Origin: Desulfobacteraceae bacterium
GTDB lineage: Bacteria; Desulfobacterota; Desulfobacteria; Desulfobacterales; ETH-SRB1
Length of the DNA: 7,349 nt
Reading direction: 5' to 3'
Assembly: GCA_013202725.1 (NCBI GenBank)
Contig: JABMRH010000012.1
Span: 1 to 7,349, forward strand
The position numbers were made by a program, and so were the translations under genes. Each line of letters starts with the position of its first letter. Position 1 is the stretch's first letter. The notes beneath the pieces were generated by a model. The model was not told the DNA's origin. It did no database searches and worked only from the letters and a program-made list of their open reading frames with translations. Below are positions 1 to 5,236 of this stretch, one piece after another.

Positions 1-1
1 A

Positions 2-697
2 CAGATAGATCTTTCTGAATTTGAACAAAACTTTCTATATAAATTTAATAATATCAATATCCTTGAGGAGGCTCTCCGACACAGTTCATTCGTCAATGAA
101 CAGCTTGACACAGAGATGAAGGATAACGAACGGCTTGAATTTTTGGGAGATGCCGTATTAGACCTTGTTATCGGGCATATCCTCATGCAGCGATATCCGG
201 ATATGAATGAGGGCGATCTGTCCAGAATGCGAGCTATTCTTGTTAATGAATCTCAGCTTGCAACCATTGCGCATAAAATAGAGCTGGGTCGATACATTAA
301 ACTGGGCAAAGGAGAGATTCAGACAAACGGTAAGGAGAAGAAATCGATTCTTGCTGATACGTTTGAGTCCGTTATTGCCGCTGTATATCTGGATGGCGGG
401 TTTGATGCGGCATTTAAAATTATAAGCGCCCATTTTTCGTCTCTTTTGCATCTTGTTTCAGGCCCGGAAACCGATCATGATTACAAAAGCCGGATACAGG
501 AGCTTGTTCAGGAAACTCATAATGCGGCGCCTGTTTATAGGGTCATAAGTGCAAGCGGCCCGGATCATGACAAGACATTTAGAGTGCAACTTAAGGTTTA
601 CGAAGTAGTTGTGGAGGGTATCGGCAAAAGTAAAAAGGTTGCCGAGCAGGATGCTGCAAGAAAAGCATTAGAAATTATAGAAAAAGAAGAAAGATGA
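2..697 (+). CDS. rnc: Ribonuclease III, 5' end cut by the window edge
   Basis: This endoribonuclease cleaves double-stranded RNA, as in rRNA precursor processing and mRNA turnover, and acts in the cytoplasm as a Mg-dependent homodimer. The frame is open from base 2 with no start codon, so the true start lies just upstream. The ATG at 116 is internal, because the family N-terminus (ALRHSSFVNE) is encoded before it. Counting from the first visible codon, the signature NERLEFLGD is at residues 42-50, DLSRMRAILVNE follows at about 72-83, and LADTFES supplies the metal-binding Asp119 and Glu122 (E. coli Asp114 and Glu117). A double-stranded RNA-binding domain spans about residues 160-228 and ends in KKVAEQDAARKALEII. 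With 231 residues visible against 226 in E. coli, and a slightly longer linker before the signature, only a few N-terminal residues seem missing. All catalytic residues are present. The stop overlaps the next gene's start. Confidence 0.96.
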   Translation, partial: QIDLSEFEQNFLYKFNNINILEEALRHSSFVNEQLDTEMKDNERLEFLGDAVLDLVIGHILMQRYPDMNEGDLSRMRAILVNESQLATIAHKIELGRYIKLGKGEIQTNGKEKKSILADTFESVIAAVYLDGGFDAAFKIISAHFSSLLHLVSGPETDHDYKSRIQELVQETHNAAPVYRVISASGPDHDKTFRVQLKVYEVVVEGIGKSKKVAEQDAARKALEIIEKEER

Positions 698-1737
698 TTT
701 TATCCGGTATTCAGAATCCAGCCCGTGATTACCGGCCGTTTATTATTCCTGTTTTTTTGCCTCATATCGGGTGTCCTCATAAATGCGTTTTCTGCAACCA
801 GACAGCCATAACCGGCGAAAAACGGAAAATTCCATCACCCGGAGAGATAAGTTTATGTATAAACAGGTTTCTCGACTATAAGGGAGAAAAAAGAAGGAGA
901 GTTCAGATAGCATTTTATGGCGGGAATTTTCTGGGGTTGAAACAGGATGATATAAGGTACTTACTTCATGAAGCCGCAAAATTTGTAACAGAAGGCAGGG
1001 TTGAAAGCATCAGGTTTTCCACCAGGCCTGATTCCATAGATGATGAGCGGCTTGATATTTTGAAAGAATTTCCGGTTGCGACAATTGAACTCGGCGTTCA
1101 GTCCATGGATGACCGTGTTTTGGCCATGTCCAGGCGGGGGCATACTGCCGTTGATACAGAAAAAGCTGTTTGTTTGTTAAAAGAACGAAACTATGAGATC
1201 GGCATTCAGATGATGGTAGGACTGCCCGGTGATGACGAGGCAGGCGCCCTTTTTACCGGTCGCAGGATTGCAGAGATGAAGCCTGATTTTGTCAGGATTT
1301 ATCCTACCGTGGTTCTTGACGGCAGCCTTCTTGCCGATTGGTATAAAAAAGGTGAATATGTTCCGTTGCCCCTTGAACAATGCGTAACCCTTGTAAAGAA
1401 TCTTTATTTGTTGTTTAAAAAAAACAGGATTAATGTAATACGTATGGGGCTTCAGGCGTCGGAAGGCCTTGATAAGGAGTCAACAATGTTGGCAGGGCCA
1501 TACCATCCGTCTTTTGGCGCCCTTGTATATTCTGAGATATTTCTTGATAAAGCCGTATCTATACTGGAATCGAAAAAGAATGATATGATTTCGATAAAGG
1601 TCAATCCGAAGAATATTTCCAAAATGAGGGGCTTGAAAAACAGAAATATCGAAATTCTTAAAACAAAATTTCACATCAGATCGATTGAGATTATCCCCGA
1701 CATGACACTTGCGGAGGACATGCTGGTAGTTGATTAA
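694..1737 (+). CDS. Radical SAM protein, Elp3-like but without acetyltransferase domain
   Basis: This is a predicted cytoplasmic radical S-adenosylmethionine enzyme of unknown substrate. The 4Fe-4S motif is CPHKCVFC (Cys27, Cys31, Cys34), preceded by the IIPVFLPHIGC context typical of the Elp3/YhcC-like branch. FYGGNFLG (residues 75-82) takes the place of the usual SAM-contacting GGE strand. ELGVQSMDDRVL (132-143), QMMVGLPGD (172-180) and VRIYPTVVLDGS (200-211) continue the TIM-barrel core. The tail from about residue 268 (GPYHPSFGALVYS) resembles the radical SAM C-terminal extension. At 347 residues it ends where the GNAT acetyltransferase domain of Elp3 would begin, so calling it Elp3 would be wrong. 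Its ATG overlaps the rnc stop (ATGA), with only a weak purine-rich stretch (GAAGAAAG) before it, which suggests translational coupling. From memory, rnc plus such a gene is a recurring pair in deltaproteobacteria and Firmicutes. Function is not known. Confidence 0.88.
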   Translation: MILSGIQNPARDYRPFIIPVFLPHIGCPHKCVFCNQTAITGEKRKIPSPGEISLCINRFLDYKGEKRRRVQIAFYGGNFLGLKQDDIRYLLHEAAKFVTEGRVESIRFSTRPDSIDDERLDILKEFPVATIELGVQSMDDRVLAMSRRGHTAVDTEKAVCLLKERNYEIGIQMMVGLPGDDEAGALFTGRRIAEMKPDFVRIYPTVVLDGSLLADWYKKGEYVPLPLEQCVTLVKNLYLLFKKNRINVIRMGLQASEGLDKESTMLAGPYHPSFGALVYSEIFLDKAVSILESKKNDMISIKVNPKNISKMRGLKNRNIEILKTKFHIRSIEIIPDMTLAEDMLVVD

Positions 1738-1749
1738 GTAGAAGCTGTT

Positions 1750-2283
1750 TCAGTTGTTATCCTCAGGCAGGCGCACTACAAAGAGAGCCTTTTGAGTCCG
1801 CCGTAACACACGACGCGCTGTGCTTCCAATCATCGCATCTTTGAGGGTTCCGTGACCGTAACGACCCATTACAATAAGATCGCAGTTTTGTTCTTCAGCC
1901 ACTTTTACAATCTGTTCAACAGGATTGCCCCTTTTAATGATAATCTCATCGGCAACCAGGGAGTCGCCCTCATATTTATCCTTTGTATCTTCACAAAACC
2001 GCTCCAAAGCTTCTCTTATGGCAACATTGCCTCTTTTCTTGCCCGTGAGAGTCATTTTTGCATACAATATGTTTTTCATCTTGATTTCTTCCCACATGGC
2101 TTCTTCAATATAACCGATAACCCTTGCGTCAACTTTCGGGAGTTCAGGCAACACATGAAGAAGAACAAGTTGCGCTCCATAACGGTCGGCAAGGCTTGCG
2201 GCGTAAGCAAAAGCATAACGGGAATTTTCAGAAAGATCGGTAGCATAAAGTATTTTTTTGATTTCAACACTTGGAATTATCAT
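1750..2283 (-). CDS. Universal stress protein, UspA family, ATP-binding type
   Basis: This is a small cytoplasmic protein of 177 residues with one Usp domain. The N-terminus (KKILYATDLSENSRYAFAYAASLA, residues 9-32) is the classic first strand and helix with the nucleotide-contacting Asp15. The C-terminal half has VMGRYGHGTLKDAMIGSTARRVL, which fits the G-X2-G-X9-G-S/T ATP-binding signature exactly (Gly140, Gly143, Gly153, Ser154), so it should be an ATP-binding rather than a UspA-type non-binding member. An insert of about 35 residues (about 70-105, rich in Lys and Glu) makes it longer than the usual 140-150. The ATG has a good ribosome site (GAAAGG, 6-base spacing). It lies 66 bases after the TRAP permease stop on the same strand, so it is probably the last gene of the transporter operon. 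The Halomonas Usp TeaD, encoded with and regulating the TeaABC TRAP transporter, is a precedent for a regulatory role here. That role is inferred. Confidence 0.93.
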   Translation of the reverse strand: MIIPSVEIKKILYATDLSENSRYAFAYAASLADRYGAQLVLLHVLPELPKVDARVIGYIEEAMWEEIKMKNILYAKMTLTGKKRGNVAIREALERFCEDTKDKYEGDSLVADEIIIKRGNPVEQIVKVAEEQNCDLIVMGRYGHGTLKDAMIGSTARRVLRRTQKALFVVRLPEDNN

Positions 2284-2293
2284 TTTAGGCCTT

Positions 2294-2311
2294 TCAAAGA
2301 GAGTTCTTTGA
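2294..2311. other. Small hairpin beside the usp ribosome site
   Basis: TCAAAG (2294-2299) and CTTTGA (2306-2311) are perfect inverted arms around a 6-base loop. On the minus strand the second arm overlaps the first two bases of the usp ribosome site (GAAAGG, 2295-2290). The stem is short and AT-rich, so it may be weak or accidental. Confidence 0.35.
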
Positions 2312-2359
2312 CAGGATTAACAGGATGTTCAGGATTAAAACATCAAAACTTATCCTGTC
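2310..2359. repeat. CAGGAT tandem and inverted repeat at the TRAP permease 3' end
   Basis: On the plus strand three near copies of a 9-10 base unit follow one another (GACAGGATT at 2310, ACAGGATG at 2320, TCAGGATT at 2329), then one inverted copy, ATCCTGTC, at 2352-2359. GACAGGAT (2310-2317) pairs perfectly over 8 bases with the inverted copy, and the other two copies can pair over 7 and 6 bases. The inverted copy lies inside the permease gene and encodes its last residues and stop. There is no T-run after the stem in either direction, so it is not a typical terminator. Phrases such as 'acaggattaacaggat' are widespread intergenic repeats in many environmental bacteria (memory). Confidence 0.65.
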
Positions 2360-4083
2360 TGAGATTTTTTGAACAATTTTTTTATATCCTTAACCCAGAT
2401 ACCGCTCATTAAATAAGCGAACAAATATGTGCCGATTATAATAAGGATAAATACTTTAATAATATCCATTGTATCACCCTGCAGCGAGAAACCTGGCACA
2501 TAACCGAATAAAAATGGCCCAACATACAGGAACTTGGCGAATTTAAAGGCAGAGAAGGCGGTTCTCCACATATTAGCGCCCGCAATGGTTGCGCCTGCAA
2601 ATGCGGCGATACAGACAGGCGGGGTAATGTTGGAGTCCTGGGACAGCCAGTACACGATCATATGGGCCGCGATATCGTTTACGCCAATATGAGTTAAAGC
2701 AGGCACGGCAACAACGGCGGTGATAAGGTATGCTGCGGTTACAGGCACCCCCATGCCAAGCACAAGAGAGGCAAGCGCGATAAGCAGAATCGTTAAAAAG
2801 AGGTTTCCATGTGCAAGCTGGATTACGATATCAGCAAAGGTAAGCACAAGCCCGGTAAAGGTGAGCACTCCGATTATAATACCGATAACTCCCACTGTGG
2901 CGCCGATTTTAAGGCTGTTTTCCGCTCCGTCCCTGGAGGCCTCAATAAATCTTTTTATGCCAATACGGGTTTCTTTCCTGAACCAGCTGATGACAAGACA
3001 GGATACAATACCAAGAATGGCCGAGTATCCGGCCGAAAAGCCGTAAAGCATGAAGACCGTTATCACGATAAGCGGCAGGGCATAAAACCATTGTTTTCTC
3101 AGGATCTCAAGAGCGCCGTACTGGTATCTTTCACCAACGATGTTGTGCTTTTTAGCTTCGTAATGGACCATGACAAAGACACTGAAAAAATATAGCAAGG
3201 CAGGGAACAGGGCGACCAGCATTATTCTGGAATAGGGCAGGCCGGTAAGCTCTGCCATAATAAAGCCGCCGGCTCCCATAATGGGAGGCATGAACATGCC
3301 GCCGATTGAAGCGGCAGGCTCTATAGCGCCCGCAATATGGGGTTTGAAGCCCGCTTTTTTCATCATTGGAATTGTGAAAGCTCCGGTGGAAACCGTGTTG
3401 GCTATAGCGCTTCCTGATATGGATCCGAAAAGACCGCTTGCGACAACAGCAACCTTGCCCGGCCCTCCTATTTTATGACCAACTAAAGCCAGTGGAAAAT
3501 CTATGAAGAATTTCTGGGCTCCGGACTTTTTCAAAAAAGCCCCGAAGAGCACAAACAAGAGCACATAGGTTGCCAGAACATTGGCCATTATGCCGAATAC
3601 GCCGTCGCTTTTATAGAATATGGTTGTGCATAGGGACGGGAACGTGTCGCCGGGATGTGCGAAAAGATCCGGGGCATATTGCCCATAGATCCCGTATATT
3701 AGCAACAATGTGCCGATTATTACAAAGGACATGCCGACTACCCGCCTGGCAAGCTCGATTCCGATTAAAACCCCAACCACGGCAACGGCCATGTCAACAG
3801 GGGTTTCAGCGCCTGTGCGGTAGTTTATAACTTCAAAATTCAGCATCCAATACCCAATAGTGGATATGGAAAGAAATATCAGGATGTAATCTACAACACG
3901 CATCAGGCATGATTTGGACTTGTAAAGCAAAAAAACGAGAATATAGGTAATAATGATATATATCCCGCGGTGATACTGGGTGGCTGCTGGTCTCAACACT
4001 GCGGAATAGCAGTAAAAAAGAACCATGGAGACAGATAAAATATCAAATATTATTTTTTCAAACCTGTTTAATTTGCTGTACAC
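2350..4083 (-). CDS. TRAP transporter fused permease (4TM plus 12TM, TAXI type)
   Basis: This integral inner-membrane permease imports a substrate delivered by the periplasmic receptor, driven by an ion gradient (Na+ or H+, not distinguishable here). It has 577 residues and is strongly hydrophobic throughout. The first about 135 residues (segments near 11-30, 41-55, 63-80, 97-111, 117-134) correspond to the small DctQ-like part fused to a DctM-like large part. Large-subunit hallmarks are SGLFGSISGSAIANTVSTG (216-234), IEPAASIGGMFMPPIMGAGGFIMAE (254-278), GMGVPVTAAYLITAV (443-457) and SNITPPVCIAAFAGA (484-498). It lacks the extra C-terminal domain of the longest (over 800 residue) fused permeases. 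The start is GTG, supported by GGGGA five bases upstream. The in-frame ATG at codon 20 has no ribosome site and would cut into the first membrane segment. The last codons (SQTG and stop) fall in a short repeat. The partner receptor gene lies upstream across a terminator hairpin. Confidence 0.94.
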   Translation of the reverse strand: MYSKLNRFEKIIFDILSVSMVLFYCYSAVLRPAATQYHRGIYIIITYILVFLLYKSKSCLMRVVDYILIFLSISTIGYWMLNFEVINYRTGAETPVDMAVAVVGVLIGIELARRVVGMSFVIIGTLLLIYGIYGQYAPDLFAHPGDTFPSLCTTIFYKSDGVFGIMANVLATYVLLFVLFGAFLKKSGAQKFFIDFPLALVGHKIGGPGKVAVVASGLFGSISGSAIANTVSTGAFTIPMMKKAGFKPHIAGAIEPAASIGGMFMPPIMGAGGFIMAELTGLPYSRIMLVALFPALLYFFSVFVMVHYEAKKHNIVGERYQYGALEILRKQWFYALPLIVITVFMLYGFSAGYSAILGIVSCLVISWFRKETRIGIKRFIEASRDGAENSLKIGATVGVIGIIIGVLTFTGLVLTFADIVIQLAHGNLFLTILLIALASLVLGMGVPVTAAYLITAVVAVPALTHIGVNDIAAHMIVYWLSQDSNITPPVCIAAFAGATIAGANMWRTAFSAFKFAKFLYVGPFLFGYVPGFSLQGDTMDIIKVFILIIIGTYLFAYLMSGIWVKDIKKLFKKSQTG

Positions 4084-4088
4084 TTTAT

Positions 4089-4093
4089 TCCCC
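4089..4093 (-). promoter_or_regulatory. Ribosome binding site deciding the GTG start of the TRAP permease
   Basis: GGGGA lies 5 bases before the GTG at 4083-4081 (GGGGAATAAAGTG). The only nearby alternative, an in-frame ATG at 4026-4024, has no purine-rich site upstream, so the GTG start is preferred. Confidence 0.65.
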
Positions 4094-4107
4094 GGGATTT
4101 GAGCATG

Positions 4108-4139
4108 AAAAAAGGGCGGTATTGATTCATACCGCCCTT
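4108..4139 (-). terminator. Rho-independent terminator between TAXI receptor and TRAP permease genes
   Basis: On the minus strand a perfect 11-base-pair stem (AAGGGCGGTAT, 4139-4129, pairing with ATACCGCCCTT, 4122-4112) closes a 6-base loop and is followed by a run of six T (4113-4108). It begins 13 bases after the receptor stop and ends 24 bases before the permease start. It can act as a partial terminator that limits permease expression, and as a 3' end that protects the receptor mRNA. The hairpin is seen directly; attenuation is inferred. Confidence 0.88.
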
Positions 4140-4152
4140 ATCTTTATATGAA

Positions 4153-5133
4153 CTATTTCAATATTTCTTTTTCTTTCCAGAATTTGATGGCGCCTGGATG
4201 CATAGGCGTTACGATGCCTTTGATACCGTCCTTGATGCTCATGGCCTTTGCGGTCTTTTTTACGTTTCTCATATGCGCAAGCCCTTCGTCTGTGTAAATG
4301 AGCGATAGAAGCTTGTAAACCACATCCGCAGGAACCTTTGAATTAGCTACCCATAGACATGAATCCTGGAATGATGGAGTATCATAATTGACCCCTCTGT
4401 ATGTGCCCGCCGGTACAGCCAACTTTGAAAAATAAGGATATTTCTTAATAAATCCGCTTTTTTCAGCGTCTGCTCCGAGATCGACAAGGGCTATATCGTT
4501 TGTCTGCGCAGCCATAATAACCGCTCCGCTCGGGAATGCGGTAAACAGCCAGAAGGCGTCCAGTTGACCGTTTCCAAATGCGGTGGCCGCATCGTTGTAA
4601 CCCATGGCGTTTCTTTCAATTTTATCCCAGATGCCAAGATGGTTAAAGAACATGTCGCAATTGGCGTATGCTCCGGAACCGGCGTTTCCAACGCCGACCT
4701 TTTTCCCGATTAGTTGCATTGCGCTTTTGATTTCTGAATCGGCCCGGACAACAAGCTGGGCCGGGGCGCCATAGAAATAGCCGACAGCCAGTACGTCATT
4801 GTATTTTATTGGGTCATTTTTCAGCATTCCGTTTTTGCCAAGAAACACATGGCCGGAATATACTACTCCCATAGAGTATTTACCGGAATTAACCGATCTT
4901 AAATTTTCTACTGAACCGGCTGATGCTCCTGCCAGCACTCTGAATTCTTTTATCGCCTTAACCGGTCCATAAGTGGCTATACCTCCGGCCATGAACTGGA
5001 ATGTTCCGCCGGCAGGCCCGCCTCCGAACTTGTAAATTTTCCTTTTTGCAAATGATTGTGCAGAAAATGTAAGCGTTATAATCAAAAATGCGCAGATCCC
5101 GATAAAAACAGCAAAGAATTTATTTAACCTCAT
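4153..5133 (-). CDS. TAXI-family TRAP solute-binding protein, secreted
   Basis: This is the periplasmic receptor of a TAXI-TRAP transporter (TRAP-associated extracytoplasmic immunogenic protein, NMT1/TAXI fold), which captures the substrate and hands it to the permease encoded next. The protein has 326 residues. The N-terminus is a Sec signal peptide: basic MRLNK, hydrophobic core about 6-22, likely cleavage after SFA (residue 29). There is no lipobox cysteine at the cleavage site, so a soluble periplasmic protein is expected. The mature start carries the TAXI hallmark FGGGPAGGTFQFMAGGIA (36-53), followed by AGASAGSVENLRSVNSG (69-84), VGVGNAGSGAYANCD (146-160), a WLFTAFPSGAV stretch (195-205) and the C-terminal MHPGAIKFWKE (311-321). 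ATG has a near-perfect ribosome site (AGGAGG, 6-base spacing). It is the first gene of the transporter cluster. Some TAXI proteins bind dicarboxylates or glutamate, but the ligand here cannot be deduced. Confidence 0.95.
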   Translation of the reverse strand: MRLNKFFAVFIGICAFLIITLTFSAQSFAKRKIYKFGGGPAGGTFQFMAGGIATYGPVKAIKEFRVLAGASAGSVENLRSVNSGKYSMGVVYSGHVFLGKNGMLKNDPIKYNDVLAVGYFYGAPAQLVVRADSEIKSAMQLIGKKVGVGNAGSGAYANCDMFFNHLGIWDKIERNAMGYNDAATAFGNGQLDAFWLFTAFPSGAVIMAAQTNDIALVDLGADAEKSGFIKKYPYFSKLAVPAGTYRGVNYDTPSFQDSCLWVANSKVPADVVYKLLSLIYTDEGLAHMRNVKKTAKAMSIKDGIKGIVTPMHPGAIKFWKEKEILK

Positions 5134-5139
5134 AGAAAT

Positions 5140-5145
5140 CCTCCT
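5140..5145 (-). promoter_or_regulatory. Strong ribosome binding site of the TAXI receptor gene
   Basis: AGGAGG within AAAGGAGGA lies 6 bases before the ATG at 5133. It is the best ribosome site in the window and fixes the start at the beginning of the signal peptide. It fits a protein needed in large amounts. Confidence 0.85.
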
Positions 5146-5165
5146 TTTTCAACTTGTTATGAACA

Positions 5166-5194
5166 TTAATAAAGATGGTTTCGTAAAAAGCCAA
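5166..5194 (-). promoter_or_regulatory. Possible promoter of the TAXI-TRAP-usp operon
   Basis: On the minus strand TTGGCT (5194-5189, 4 of 6 matches to the -35 consensus) and TATTAA (5171-5166, 4 of 6 matches to the -10 consensus) are 17 bases apart. They would start transcription near 5158, about 25 bases before the receptor ATG. The matches are weak, but the position is right and the 101-base gap is the only place for a promoter between the PBP and receptor genes. Other placements are possible. Confidence 0.3.
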
Positions 5195-5201
5195 AAACCT
5201 C

Positions 5202-5236
5202 GCCTCCTGATCCTTGACCTCCGACCCCTGACCCCT
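5202..5236. repeat. Degenerate heptamer tandem repeat at the PBP 3' end
   Basis: Five consecutive 7-base units read on the plus strand GCCTCCT, GATCCTT, GACCTCC, GACCCCT, GACCCCT. The minus strand is therefore G-rich (AGGGGTC units). The array ends inside the PBP stop codon (5235-5237). The last two units are identical and the others drift. I remember similar GACCCCT-type arrays in intergenic regions of sulfate-reducer genomes, but that is memory, not a search. Confidence 0.7.

Noticed and set aside
158..451. Minus-strand open frame of 97 codons inside rnc
   Set aside because: It is fully antisense to the RNase III catalytic core, with no ribosome site or known motif.
116..697. RNase III starting at the ATG at 116
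   Set aside because: Bases 2-115 encode the conserved family N-terminus in the same frame, so the ATG at 116 is internal.
694..1737. Annotation as Elp3 (elongator protein 3)
   Set aside because: The Elp3-like radical SAM core is present, but the protein ends at 347 residues with no GNAT acetyltransferase domain.
2310..2359. Intrinsic terminator for the TRAP permease
   Set aside because: The 8-base-pair stem has a 34-base loop and no T-run follows it on the minus strand, so it is better described as a repeat.
1852..2412. Plus-strand open frame of 186 codons
   Set aside because: It is antisense to usp and the permease 3' end and has no recognisable domain. The minus-strand frame carries a perfect Usp motif.
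2809..3195. Plus-strand open frame of 128 codons inside the permease gene
   Set aside because: It has no family features, and the opposite strand encodes conserved TRAP membrane segments throughout.
3570..3830. Plus-strand open frame rich in Arg and Cys
   Set aside because: It is a shadow of the permease N-terminal region; its odd composition is that of antisense to hydrophobic codons.
5202..5236. CRISPR-like or direct-repeat array
   Set aside because: The units are 7 bases with no spacers and are degenerate, so this is a simple tandem repeat.
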